From a virus, in IMG/VR virus record IMGVR_UViG_3300032240_000358, positions 1 to 44,523 of that record: a stretch of DNA of 44,523 bases. The stretch is one strand, 5' to 3'. Positions within the stretch are counted from its first letter, which is position 1; each line of letters begins with the position of its first letter. Positions 23,601-32,824 of this stretch are shown piece after piece. The notes under the pieces are model-generated. The model was not told the DNA's origin. It did not search any database and was given only the letters and a program-made list of their open reading frames with translations. A program made the position numbers and the translations under genes.

Positions 23601-26600
23601 TCTTGAAACGCTACTTTAAGGTCCCCAAGTGGTTTAGATAGGTAATGGGTAACGTAGTTCTGTATTACGGACGTTGAGGTGTCCATATGTTCAGTGAAGT
23701 TGTTGAACGCCTTAGTCATATCGCGGATAATCTTGCCGCCTAAATCTTGGCGCGCCCACAGGCTTCTAGCTTCATAGGTTTTATCTACGGCAACCCGTGC
23801 AATATTCCTCCATCCAGCGGTGCTGAATAGCTTTTTAAATACCCCACCATTTCCCGACTTACCGGTTTCTTTCTCAGTAGTCTTGTACGCTTTACGCGAC
23901 TCTTTCTTTTCCATGCCGCCTTCGCGTGGCGGCGCTTTAATCGGTGGATTAGATGGAGTTGGAGTTTTCTTAGCCGACAGGTCTTCCAGCGCAATCGCGC
24001 CGGTCTGGGGAGCCATGATGTCCTCAAACGCTGCGGCAATCTCCATTAAGAAGTTTTGGTTCTCAGACCCTGTACTGCCTCGGAACAAAAGACCTTTTAA
24101 AGATATTCTTTCTACCTCTGCTCTTTGACCTGAAGCTCTAATAGCTTCATTTTCCTCTTCGTTTTCGGTTTCGGTTTCTTCCCCATTAATTACTTGTTTA
24201 ACTGCTTTATACCCAGCAGTAATTAAGTCGGCAATACTTAACTTAAATGCAGTCCATGCAGATTCGGGTTTAGTAGATATGTTACTTACATTAGTAACCC
24301 GCTGCTTGCTCTCATTAAATTGTTTAATGAATTGCGTTCTACGTAATTGGCCTTTTAACCCCGGCATATCACGTAAATTCTGTGGCATGGCTTCTTGCGC
24401 CGTTATACCAACAAGATAATTAATTTTGCTAGTGCCCGGTAGATTCATATCCGCCAAAGCATCTTTAAAACTTGAATCAGTCAGAGCATACGAGACAAAC
24501 TCGTAGATATCCTCATATGCGTTGGGGAATCTCTCACCAAGAACTTTTTTGGTCAAGACCATTATCTTTAACAACTGCTCCGCACCAGCTTTTTGCGCTG
24601 CGGTAAGAGAGTCTCTATTGCCTTCAAAGTACGTGTGGAGTACTTGTATAGTTACAGCATGGATAGCCTCATGCAACAAAATTTCAGGCTGCGCAGACCT
24701 GATAGAAATCTTGCCAATTTTGCCTTCACTCACATGGCTTGGGTCATACTGCCCTAAATCATTGTTTGATAATTTATTGACAAGTACCAAAAGGGGAGGC
24801 GACTTCATCCCCTGCAACATAGAACGCACTGCCTTTGCAATAATCCGGTTAAACGGACTTACGGACTTCATCTGGCTAATGTGGCCTAGCGCACCAGACA
24901 AATCTCCGTCGGCAATATATGATTTAAGCTTGTCGTAGTCGTTAAGAGTATTTTTACTAACGCGCTCTTCTCCGCTACCAAAACGGGCAGGTATTCTTTC
25001 ATTTGTATATGGATCACGCTCAATTTCGCCAGTTTCAGGGTCAATTTTAGGACGCCAGCCTTTAGTAGCTTCTTCACGTTTTTTAGTATCTACTTTAGTT
25101 TGTTCTGCAATGCGGTTTAACCGGTCTTGAATCTCTTGACCGATGCGCAGTTTCTCTTGCTCAGATATGGCTTTATTCTGTTCATTGAGGTACTGGGCCA
25201 AATTTCCAAATGACCGATCTAGCTGCAGGCCAGACAAATTGGTAAGGCCTTCTCTAAAAATTTCTTTGGCGTGGTCAGACAGGTCCTTCCACTCGGGGAA
25301 CTTAGTCTTGTACTCTTTACCCAATAAGGTACGAGTTTCTGTATATGCGTTAGATACGCGCTGTTCGGCGTTATCCATCCCGTTCAGCTTTGACCGATGC
25401 TCCATCAGCGCACGCGCAGCTTTGCGGTGTTCTTGCTTGCCGCTACCGAACGTCAGCTTACCGTTCACTACGGGACCAGCTGTAATGCTGCCAAAGTAAA
25501 CATCTTTATCTGAAGCCGACAAGTCCTGCCACCTAGGCATGTCATTAATCTCGGGACCAAGCTGGGTAAGGGCGCTTTCTGCTGCTATCAACTTCTCATG
25601 TAAATTGGACTCTTCTTCCAGCGCCCTACTTGCAGCATCTGTAAGTCTAAGCAACTCACTGTCAGTTTTCTTTAAGCGCCTTGTAGTAGCGTAGTCTGCA
25701 GCCTCAACGTCCTCTTTAATACCTTTAGATTTTTTGTAGGCTTCCACTGCGGTAATTGCAGCATTTGCACGTTTAGTAGCTTCTCTGTACAAGTTATTAG
25801 CAATCTGGCGCGCTTTCTCAAGGACGGGCAGCGCTGCATTACGCTTGTCATTAGCTTCTCGCGCTTTAGCATCATGCTCAGCCTTCTGTTCCAAGTACAG
25901 CGCTTTGTCTTCTTCAGATACTTCGTACTTGCCGACATCAGCCTTATCTGACATCTCAGTCAATTTAGCTTTATGCGCCGCTTGCTCTTTCTCTTCGTTT
26001 TGTGCAATCCCATTAGCTATTTCTTGATTAAGCTCTGGACTTAAATCAGGGTCGTACTCATACGCCGTTGTTTCTGATGGGCGAATCTTTTTCAGTTCTT
26101 GCAGTTCTTGCTGAGCGGTTTTCTTTGCGCTAAGTACTCGGCCTTGGGGGGCCGTAGTCAGAGGCATCCCATGTTTCTTTTCTAATGAATTAATAGTCTG
26201 TAAAGACTTTGTATCGTTAGGGTTAGCGTTGTATTTAGTTAATTCAGCGTCATAGAATTTCTGCGTTGCCGGCATCATAGGCTTAACAGGCGCAGAAGGG
26301 GGTGGCGGTGGAGGCGTAACGGGTGGTGTTTGTACTAGATCAGATGGACGTTTACCTTCAGTAGGAAATACAAACTCATTAAGCCCACCATGCCCTTTAG
26401 CAGCATGTTGAGCTATTACTTCAGCCGGTAAAGTTACATTTGTAACCGTTCCAAATTTTGCAGCTTTGGCAGGGTCAGTTGTCCACCATTGGCCTCCAGC
26501 TACATTTTCCTTATTTTCGCCTCGATACAAAGTTACTTGTTGCCCCGGTTGCATCGTATCCCATGTTATTGGGGCTGTGGACGATTTTTGTCCTTGCGGC

Positions 26601-28135
26601 GTTGTTTGCTTGGCTTCAGTGGTTTCATCGACATTGGCAGTTCCATTTAAATCAGGTATATCAGTGAGTTCATCGGCAGCATTCTTGTTATCCATGTAAT
26701 TACGCAGCGCCGCCATAGCGTCAATGCGAGTCTTACCCGGCTTAGATTTAGGAAGTTCAATCCCTAAGTCTTTAATCAACTTTAATAGTTTATTAACGGT
26801 AAATTCACCGCCCGCTTTGCCTGTAGCAATATTTCCTTCTTGGCCTACTGGAAACTTGGATACAAAGCTATTTGCAAGGACTTCTAGAGGATTATCCCCA
26901 GCAGTCGCGCTAGGCGAGGCGTTGAACTGTTTCTCAAGCTCTTCGTCAGAGATAGTCTGTGCTGAAGCCTTAGTTCCAGCTTTAGTAAACAAGTCTTTAC
27001 CGATGTTTTCACCAGTGTTAGGGCCAGCTGCAGCAAGCTCTTTAGCAATCTGCTCTCGTTTAGCCCCCAGAGCTTCTCTGCCGCCAGACACCGCGCCCAT
27101 ACCCAAACCAGCCAAGCCTTCCATAGTGGCCTGACCAGCAACACCCTGCATGGTTGGTACATCAAAGCCTAGGCGCTGTTGCGCAAGGTTCTGGGCCATC
27201 TGCTCTTGACCGCCTTCAGCAGCTTCTCCTAAAAATTCTTTACCAGCAGTAATAGCGCCATGTTTAATTACGCCACGCTTAGCTGCCTCGACAGCGGCTT
27301 TCTCAGTAGCCAGCTTGACCGCTTCTTTTTGCGCTGCGGTGGAGGCAATCCCTTTGGCTAGTTGCCGCGCTATGACAGGCTCTGCCCCACTTGCTCCACC
27401 AACGGCTCCAAGCCCTGCGCCAAGCAGAATCTGATCTAAGTTCTTACCGTTGTAGGCTTGTGCTTGAACTGCAGCCTTCTCAATTTGCTCAGGCGTCAGC
27501 TGAGTTTTTTCGCTAAGAATTTGCTTAGTCGCATCGTAGATAGAACCTTTAATAGTACCCGCACCCATCGCTGCGCCAGTACCCAGCGTTGCCGCACCAG
27601 CCACAAGAGGCGCGCCGCCGGTCAAAGTTGTTCCCAGTGCAGCAAGAATAGCGGGCGCAGAAGTACCAAGTGCATTAGCAAGAAGGTCTACGGGGGCTAC
27701 GCTAAACGCTTTAACACCAGCCAGTACTTGGTCAGCGACGCCTTTGTCTTCCGCATCTTTCATAATGCGGGCAATCTCTTGGCTATCCTTTTTAGACTGT
27801 GCGCTGTACAGATCAGCAATCCAGTTCTCAACCCCCCTAAGATTCTGGGATACAGGGTTATCTGCGCCAAACGCATCCGCTATTAAACGGACACCAGTTA
27901 CTGCTCCAGCCCCAACCTTCAACGGCACATCAGCAATTTGGCGTGGGATACCACCTAGGATTTCCTTATTCGGTTCTTGTGGTGGAACCAAGGGAGCAGC
28001 CTGAAACCCTACCTTTTGGTAGAAATCATTTACCGGTATGTCAGAGTAGAACTTACTGTGTAGTCCATCAACAAGTTCTTTATCCGGCAAATCGTTGTAC
28101 TGGGGGTACTTTTGCCGAATATCTTGGATGTTCAT
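20651..28135 (-). CDS. Giant polyvalent virion protein: ART-like, HExxH peptidase, LPD38-like
   Basis: This 2494-residue protein is the largest in the window. Residues about 70-350 are Gly/Ala-rich with hydrophobic, glycine-zipper-like stretches that may insert in membranes. Around 532-590 an ADP-ribosyltransferase-like pattern occurs: VTLYRGE with Arg538, then GGQWWTTDPAKAAKFG at 548-563. Residues about 680-1050 are coiled coil. HEAIH at 1155-1159, with acidic EDIYEF following (Glu1208/Glu1212), is a gluzincin-type metallopeptidase signature. From about 1860 onward the sequence resembles the large-polyvalent-protein domain LPD38 (RTAAYSMFKEKM, RELGAAYMFFRPSAMGAARA). Polyvalent proteins are thought to be injected with the DNA to counter host defences. 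The catalytic Glu of the ART could not be placed. The start follows AGGA in a TAATG overlap. Confidence 0.8.
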   Translation of the reverse strand: MNIQDIRQKYPQYNDLPDKELVDGLHSKFYSDIPVNDFYQKVGFQAAPLVPPQEPNKEILGGIPRQIADVPLKVGAGAVTGVRLIADAFGADNPVSQNLRGVENWIADLYSAQSKKDSQEIARIMKDAEDKGVADQVLAGVKAFSVAPVDLLANALGTSAPAILAALGTTLTGGAPLVAGAATLGTGAAMGAGTIKGSIYDATKQILSEKTQLTPEQIEKAAVQAQAYNGKNLDQILLGAGLGAVGGASGAEPVIARQLAKGIASTAAQKEAVKLATEKAAVEAAKRGVIKHGAITAGKEFLGEAAEGGQEQMAQNLAQQRLGFDVPTMQGVAGQATMEGLAGLGMGAVSGGREALGAKREQIAKELAAAGPNTGENIGKDLFTKAGTKASAQTISDEELEKQFNASPSATAGDNPLEVLANSFVSKFPVGQEGNIATGKAGGEFTVNKLLKLIKDLGIELPKSKPGKTRIDAMAALRNYMDNKNAADELTDIPDLNGTANVDETTEAKQTTPQGQKSSTAPITWDTMQPGQQVTLYRGENKENVAGGQWWTTDPAKAAKFGTVTNVTLPAEVIAQHAAKGHGGLNEFVFPTEGKRPSDLVQTPPVTPPPPPPSAPVKPMMPATQKFYDAELTKYNANPNDTKSLQTINSLEKKHGMPLTTAPQGRVLSAKKTAQQELQELKKIRPSETTAYEYDPDLSPELNQEIANGIAQNEEKEQAAHKAKLTEMSDKADVGKYEVSEEDKALYLEQKAEHDAKAREANDKRNAALPVLEKARQIANNLYREATKRANAAITAVEAYKKSKGIKEDVEAADYATTRRLKKTDSELLRLTDAASRALEEESNLHEKLIAAESALTQLGPEINDMPRWQDLSASDKDVYFGSITAGPVVNGKLTFGSGKQEHRKAARALMEHRSKLNGMDNAEQRVSNAYTETRTLLGKEYKTKFPEWKDLSDHAKEIFREGLTNLSGLQLDRSFGNLAQYLNEQNKAISEQEKLRIGQEIQDRLNRIAEQTKVDTKKREEATKGWRPKIDPETGEIERDPYTNERIPARFGSGEERVSKNTLNDYDKLKSYIADGDLSGALGHISQMKSVSPFNRIIAKAVRSMLQGMKSPPLLVLVNKLSNNDLGQYDPSHVSEGKIGKISIRSAQPEILLHEAIHAVTIQVLHTYFEGNRDSLTAAQKAGAEQLLKIMVLTKKVLGERFPNAYEDIYEFVSYALTDSSFKDALADMNLPGTSKINYLVGITAQEAMPQNLRDMPGLKGQLRRTQFIKQFNESKQRVTNVSNISTKPESAWTAFKLSIADLITAGYKAVKQVINGEETETENEEENEAIRASGQRAEVERISLKGLLFRGSTGSENQNFLMEIAAAFEDIMAPQTGAIALEDLSAKKTPTPSNPPIKAPPREGGMEKKESRKAYKTTEKETGKSGNGGVFKKLFSTAGWRNIARVAVDKTYEARSLWARQDLGGKIIRDMTKAFNNFTEHMDTSTSVIQNYVTHYLSKPLGDLKVAFQEYTNAFRDGDTDEAFIDFHMLAEMFSEDERRTVKWVTTVPFSTEKTGPKAVTFLGKQMGAADVRTAILGDPSTGASGIIHKYKLTDAQKQNFWSLLTGLANTHADYSGYSPRGLTFSADNKKAGVGLKKEDDIYNVLGIDKGEVAIRRQEYGAMPQERKDAIQKIFASVKELTDATKELNQIGNYWSTPVDNLLGMYNYQHYVPFKGLSKFNETKEPHVMDKMIDPSRMTEGKSKTLVDTEYATSGRMSVSDNPLLQVMYDSFRAAHRAGVVKATEALKNSAKYDKVKNPNGTGIINAEVVDNIKFPERETSKLQQYKGSSNTVFHYNEDGSIDVIRILEPKLASAIRYSYKKNNILLDAANNITSFFGSMHTRYNLNFAPKNFVVDLLTNAWNIGGGKLGPAHSLIYVKDIASSVLRNGLGKAMEVAHLFDKTDAASQKQLLALVNKDPFAKDMVEMLRFGGRAAYIESMNLKANYEKLSEIKRNKILAKKDQVDALLDTWNNMFEFTSRTAAYSMFKEKMYAANKAAGMSDQKGPNNEMSPAEEAAAVQAAAETLNLANFQKVGDYGRELGAAYMFFRPSAMGAARAIETVAPAFMTEDMMKRSMPGNIQDDPVAAAKYIANYKKLRTNAQVMTGALMGMGYVAYLMSMMMAPDDEWKRNSVRSDDMQQWTKFARFHIPDAVSKLIFGKDSKDVVLQMPWGYGLGAFAAIGAQIGGMMHGQTSLGQGLGNIGMSILSDSFLPIPVSRIPPTDSPLKWAIDSVTPSTLRPLFEYLMNTNGIGQAINSANTRKYGEAFTGGDKIPELYKDASRSVYTSTQGAWDMSPNTMYFFANSYMDGISRIGESSYSWVNLTKGEKIFNPKSDIPLLGSFFGSKSNVDSREFTSVETKVKDLGQRIKTLEDKDPVAFAKFTANNPMADAAVGLYHSEIANINRLRAEANEIRGAGYSPKLREQLLRINILQQNMAKHQFISTIKAYGVAP

Positions 28136-31056
28136 TATCGTAGTCCTAGTGGGTCAGCTGCGGAAGTAGAAGGTGTAGGCGAGAATGGTACAAAGTCTGC
28201 CCCAAACGCTTTTTTAGCTAGGGCATCCACTTGTGCTTGCATTCTACCTATCACTTCAGCATCAGATTTTCTATACGAGCCAAGTTTTTCTTGCGCCTTA
28301 CCATATTCTGCCAACAGGTCTTTATTAGTTGGGTCATTCGCCAACTGGGCTTTAAGCATGGATTCTTGACGTACCGCAGCTTCGTACTCTTTATTACCCG
28401 CACGACCACGCTCAAGTCTAGCTGGTAGATTAGCCAGCTGCTCCGATGCATGAGTAAGGGCAGTAAACTGTGTTCCAGCAAGACGACCTTTAGCCATCTC
28501 TTCGCGTGCTTTGTCCTGCATATTAGCTGCGTATCTTTGAGCGCCCGCCACGATTTCTGCATGACGTACAGATGCGTCGGCGCTAATCTCATGGCCCCTA
28601 ATAGCCGCAGCGGCGGAAATCTTATGGCCTGCAAGACCCGCTTTGGCAGTGGTAAGGTTTGTGTTCAGGTGCATTGCAAGCTCTGCAGCCTTATCCTTCT
28701 GCTTCGCAGCTTCGTCAAACTGGCCGAGGTCTTCTTTACGCTTGGCTTGACCCAGTTCGTACAAAACTTTATCTGCCTCACCCATAGCTTTTCGTTGTTC
28801 CTTGACATCAGCAATCATGTCAGGAATCTTGTTCTTCAACGCAGTCATACCAGCAACAAGGGTATTACCGGGCGTAGAACCCCACGATGCGAAGAACTCA
28901 GCAAGGCGTAGGTGCTTGTTACGTTCAGCCTCCGCTTTGATATCAGCCTTTTGATCCATGATACTTTTCATGTACGCGGATTGGGCTTCATTTTTGTCAA
29001 GCCCTAAAGCAGCCCTTGCTTCTTGATTTTCTTTAATGCGATCAGCTATTGATTTTTTACCCTCTTCCGTAGCCCTTTTTGCTTCTGCCTCTGCTCCTGC
29101 TAGAGGATCAACTTCAGGCGCAGCAGTGGCAGTTTGAGGTACGGTAGGAATCCCTGTTTTTGGCACAGTAGGCGTAGAACTAGGAGCAGCGGGACCAGCT
29201 TGAGAAGGCGTAGCAGGACCAGCTTGAGGAGCTTGAGGAGCTTGACTGTTTCTTGCAGCGGCAAGTTCGGCTGCTCTAGGTGAACGTGGCGAAGCAGCGG
29301 GCAAGGATGTAATAGCTGCGGGAGACGGGGCCGAAGCAGGGGGAGCTTGGTAATCCCGCGCAGCGGCTAGTTCCGCTTCTCTAGGGGAACGGCGTACAGA
29401 GGCAATTCCAGTAGGAACAGGGGTAGTATCAGCAGCAGCGACAGCAGCAGCAAGCGCAGGGGAAGGAGTATTGTCACTGACAGGCACAAAGGAAGGGTCA
29501 GTCCTGCTTCTGATGCGGTTCCGTGTATTTGCCATCCGCTCTGTCAGCGACAAGTTTTCATTATCAGCGTAGGGATTAGGTGGTACTTCTGCGCGATACT
29601 GTTCTGGGGTACGAACTTGTCTATCATCAACAGCGGAAGCAGCACGAAGTTCTGAGCGTTGGCGAATTTCTTGGTCAGTCGCGTTTAATTGGCTTAATAA
29701 CTCATCAGCTGTGTCACCTGCTAGAGTTGATTTAACTTGGTTCCCTGTCTGAAACGCAATGATGCCGCCACCAGCATAGTTGGCGTTGTAGTCCACATTA
29801 CTTGCATCAGGCTGCGACTGAGGGACGTTCTCCCGGTTCATACCAGCTTGGCGTTGCTTAAGGATAGCTTGAGCCATGCGCTTAATCTCTGGGCTTGGCG
29901 ACTCCTTAGCCTCACGTGCCAAAGACTGGTCATCCATGTTCATCAGCTGGCTTTGCACCGCGCCGCCAATATCGTAGCGAGGAACAGAAGTAATGCCACC
30001 CGAAGCATATTTAAACTCACTAGGCAAACCCCCTTCAGCGCCGCCCCTAGGGTTGTAGGCGTTGTACAAAGACGCAACAGAGCCAGCCATGCCAATACCC
30101 TGAGTGATCGGGTTAGCTTGAGCTTGGTATTGCTGGGTCGTACTAGCTTGCATCGGCAAGCCACGGATCATGTTAGACATGGTGCCCAACTGCATCAATG
30201 GGTACTGCTGAGCGTTAGCGTAATCCTGCATAGCTTGATTAAGTTTTTGCTGTTCCAACGACTGCTGCTCTTTACCAAACTGATTCTGAAGGCCGTAAAT
30301 GCCTTGCTGAGCTTGTAGTCCTTGACCTGCCAACGCGCCTGCTTGACCATAACCAGCCAATTGGTTCTGGAGATTCTGGTTGTACTGCTGTTGAGCCGAT
30401 TGAAACGCTGCTTGGCTTCCTTGCGCCTGAATATCATTCATTTGCTGGCCAAGATTGCGCTCACGTTCAGCACGCATAATGGCATCACGACTACCGCCAA
30501 AAGCGCCAGCGCCAGCAGCTTGTGCTTGCTGTTGAACACCCTGCATACCAGACTGACGCGCAGCTTCACGTTTCTGGATGTCCGTAACATTCTGCATGTA
30601 CGGAGACATATATCCGCCAACTTGGTTCTGGAATCCACCAACATTGGCCTGCCCAGCAACATCCATAGAGCCTTGAGCGCCCTGCATAATTTGACCGGGT
30701 ACTTGCAGCCCTGCAACGCCACGCTGCGCCGCCTGCTGAAGCGGTTGAAACCCAGCTATGCCTTTGCTGGGGTCGTAGGAAGTTTGATTACCTGCCGCAT
30801 CGTAAGTACCGCCATACGCTTTGTATGGCTGAAACCCAGTAATATTAAAATTACCTCCTTCGTCTGTATTACCTTGGAACAACTGCTTTTGAGTTGCTCC
30901 CAGCATGGTTTCTACATACGGACGCGCATACTCAGGAATATTGCTCTGGTTAACATTGCTTGTAGTCTGAGTAGGTGTGCCCCCACCACCACCGCCCATA
31001 AAGAGTAAGCGGCGACCATCTGGGGAGTACCCATTATGTTTTGATAGGATAATCAC
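28135..31056 (-). CDS. Large Gln/Ala-rich internal virion protein
   Basis: This 973-residue protein starts at a GTG that overlaps the GNAT-like gene's stop (GTGA), with AGGA 7 bases upstream; a later ATG (MGGGGGG) has no ribosome site. The N-terminal third is rich in Gly, Gln and Ala (QQQAQAAGAGAFGG; many GLQ/QQ stretches) and resembles helical virion proteins of podoviruses. The middle holds YASGGITSVPRYDIGG and YAGGGIIAF and a Pro/Ala-rich linker with a duplicated SPRxAELAAARxxQAP. The C-terminal 280 residues are a long charged coiled coil (RHAEIVAGAQRYAANMQDK). Position between the polyvalent protein and tail genes suggests an ejected internal core protein. Exact homology is not established. 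Confidence 0.7.
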   Translation of the reverse strand: MIILSKHNGYSPDGRRLLFMGGGGGGTPTQTTSNVNQSNIPEYARPYVETMLGATQKQLFQGNTDEGGNFNITGFQPYKAYGGTYDAAGNQTSYDPSKGIAGFQPLQQAAQRGVAGLQVPGQIMQGAQGSMDVAGQANVGGFQNQVGGYMSPYMQNVTDIQKREAARQSGMQGVQQQAQAAGAGAFGGSRDAIMRAERERNLGQQMNDIQAQGSQAAFQSAQQQYNQNLQNQLAGYGQAGALAGQGLQAQQGIYGLQNQFGKEQQSLEQQKLNQAMQDYANAQQYPLMQLGTMSNMIRGLPMQASTTQQYQAQANPITQGIGMAGSVASLYNAYNPRGGAEGGLPSEFKYASGGITSVPRYDIGGAVQSQLMNMDDQSLAREAKESPSPEIKRMAQAILKQRQAGMNRENVPQSQPDASNVDYNANYAGGGIIAFQTGNQVKSTLAGDTADELLSQLNATDQEIRQRSELRAASAVDDRQVRTPEQYRAEVPPNPYADNENLSLTERMANTRNRIRSRTDPSFVPVSDNTPSPALAAAVAAADTTPVPTGIASVRRSPREAELAAARDYQAPPASAPSPAAITSLPAASPRSPRAAELAAARNSQAPQAPQAGPATPSQAGPAAPSSTPTVPKTGIPTVPQTATAAPEVDPLAGAEAEAKRATEEGKKSIADRIKENQEARAALGLDKNEAQSAYMKSIMDQKADIKAEAERNKHLRLAEFFASWGSTPGNTLVAGMTALKNKIPDMIADVKEQRKAMGEADKVLYELGQAKRKEDLGQFDEAAKQKDKAAELAMHLNTNLTTAKAGLAGHKISAAAAIRGHEISADASVRHAEIVAGAQRYAANMQDKAREEMAKGRLAGTQFTALTHASEQLANLPARLERGRAGNKEYEAAVRQESMLKAQLANDPTNKDLLAEYGKAQEKLGSYRKSDAEVIGRMQAQVDALAKKAFGADFVPFSPTPSTSAADPLGLR

Positions 31057-31460
31057 AGTTCAATCCTCATGACTTGGTGGGTAACTTTTAACCCAAATTT
31101 CTCGTACATATTAACTAAAGACCCTCTAGCCCAGACTTGCGCTTTAGTAGCCCCGTGGAGCTTCATCCACTTATACATCTCTTCAATCACATGTGGGCGC
31201 ATAATGCCCTTACCACCCATTAGATTCCCGTGCCCAATTCGCTCACGTGGAAAATCTATGAAATCTACAACAGCTGCCCCAGTAATGCCTTCACCCGGTT
31301 CATCCCAAACTACCAAATATGTACGGCCCGTGCGAACTGCGTATTCAACCTGTTCAATAGTAATTTCTTGCGGGTCAAGATCAATCGCCCGCTGCAACAT
31401 GGGAGCAGCGATGGGCCAAACAGTTGGTAGTTCTCTGGGGTCGACTTGATAGAGTGGCAT
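31053..31460 (-). CDS. GNAT-like acetyltransferase fold protein (T7 gp13-like position)
   Basis: This 135-residue protein has the layout of a small GNAT domain: an N-terminal helix pair, strands VRTGRTYLVVWDEPGEG and TGAAVVDFIDFP, an acetyl-CoA-site-like loop GGKGIMRPHVIEEMYKW, and a final AQVWARGSLVNMYEKFGLKV. The canonical Q/RxxGxG/A loop is degenerate, so enzymatic activity is uncertain. GNAT-like proteins at this place in podovirus virion operons, next to internal core proteins, are often compared with T7 gp13. It is coupled to neighbours on both sides (TAATG upstream, GTGA downstream). Confidence 0.65.
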   Translation of the reverse strand: MPLYQVDPRELPTVWPIAAPMLQRAIDLDPQEITIEQVEYAVRTGRTYLVVWDEPGEGITGAAVVDFIDFPRERIGHGNLMGGKGIMRPHVIEEMYKWMKLHGATKAQVWARGSLVNMYEKFGLKVTHQVMRIEL

Positions 31461-32824
31461 TATTTGGGCATGAACCTATGAGGATTAATCTCTTTGCCTT
31501 GCTTTGGGTTGCCTGTCCTAGCTTTGCGAACTTGAGTCATCATCTCGTGTAGCTTATCAGCGCCAGCTTCCGTGGAACCATTACCTAAGTGCGACACTAC
31601 ATCAGCGGGGACAACAAACTCTCCGTCAGCAAGACGCGCCGGTTGACGATTGTTAATCGTAGCCGGTATGTTATCACTCATCCCATCACCGGGTCCACGC
31701 AAAAGGCGAGGATTTCCACCAGCGGCATAACCCCCAAGACTGCTAGCGCCCATGATACCGCCATGCGCAGCCGCCACAGGCTTGAAGTTCAACGAACCCA
31801 TAGGCGTAGGCTTATTAAAATTAGCAGGTGTATTTACGTAACTACGGCTATTAAGTTTAGATTGGCGCACCATCGCAGCGGTAAGCGGGTCTAAATACCT
31901 AGTGTCGGGATCATCGTCACGCGCAATCTCACCATGATAGACCGGCAGTTCTGGATGCTTTTGGTCAATCATGTCCGTCCAGTAGGACGTGTCAACCGTA
32001 CTACCCTTAGCATACCCGGGGATTTGTGCAATACCGCCAGCAGCCATGTTGTACACACGTGGTGTGTACCGATAATCTTCAGGATTAGCATACCGCCCTT
32101 GGAAGTTAGGGGACATGCGGTATTTAGACAGCGGGCCACTATACGGCGCAGGGGCATCCATGCCTTTTTGATCTAATAGCCCAAGCTTTGACGCGCCTAT
32201 GTAGGCAAGTCCAGCAGTTTGGAAAGGATTTTTTTCGGCCCATGCCGATGCTTTATCCCAACCTCTTTCTAGCGCACTTTGGGGATTTGCAGAAGCATAC
32301 TCTCCAGTAGCAGGGTTGTACTGATATGCAGCTGGATTTGATGCGACAGGCGGTGTAGCGCCGGGTACGTTAGCAGGCATTGTATTAGTAAACCCAGTAC
32401 CTGTAGACGCGGGGTTACTAAACTGCTGAATATCTTGAACCCCACTAGCCATTGGGGTTGGTGTATTTAATGGGCCAATACGCCCATATGTATCAGGCGT
32501 TATTTGTGGAGGAGTAGGAATTTGTGGCACGGTTTGCCCAAGATTAGCTCTTTTAATCCCAGCCAACTGTTCCGACTCTGGGCCATACATGCTAGTAGGT
32601 GGTGAGAAATTAGCTACACTTTCCATTAGCTCAGGATTAGCCGCGTTCATAATCCCACTACCCATTTGAGAGGCTTCGGCGGCTTGGGCTATTTGAGCAG
32701 CTTGAGCAGCTTCGGCGGCTTCAGCAGCGGCGGCAGCTTCGGCGGCAGTAGTGGTAGCGGCGGCGGCTTCGGTAGCACCAGCGATTTCAGGCGCAGCGGC
32801 TAGGAAAATTTCAAATATGGGCAT
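31460..32824 (-). CDS. Internal virion protein with Ala-rich N-terminus and GEFVVPADVV motif
   Basis: This 454-residue protein starts with a short hydrophobic segment and a low-complexity Ala/Glu/Thr run at about 8-50. A Pro/Thr/Asn-rich stretch follows to about 190. The glycine motif recurs as MAAGGIAQIPGY, AAHGGIMGASSLGG and YAAGGNPRLLRG. The C-terminal 70 residues contain MSDNIPATINN, ARLADGEFVVPADVVSHLGNGS and HEMMTQVRKARTGNP, a conserved tail found in many environmental phage virion proteins. The low-complexity N-terminus suggests a flexible or membrane-interacting end. Function is structural by context, not by known fold. Confidence 0.7.
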   Translation of the reverse strand: MPIFEIFLAAAPEIAGATEAAAATTTAAEAAAAAEAAEAAQAAQIAQAAEASQMGSGIMNAANPELMESVANFSPPTSMYGPESEQLAGIKRANLGQTVPQIPTPPQITPDTYGRIGPLNTPTPMASGVQDIQQFSNPASTGTGFTNTMPANVPGATPPVASNPAAYQYNPATGEYASANPQSALERGWDKASAWAEKNPFQTAGLAYIGASKLGLLDQKGMDAPAPYSGPLSKYRMSPNFQGRYANPEDYRYTPRVYNMAAGGIAQIPGYAKGSTVDTSYWTDMIDQKHPELPVYHGEIARDDDPDTRYLDPLTAAMVRQSKLNSRSYVNTPANFNKPTPMGSLNFKPVAAAHGGIMGASSLGGYAAGGNPRLLRGPGDGMSDNIPATINNRQPARLADGEFVVPADVVSHLGNGSTEAGADKLHEMMTQVRKARTGNPKQGKEINPHRFMPK

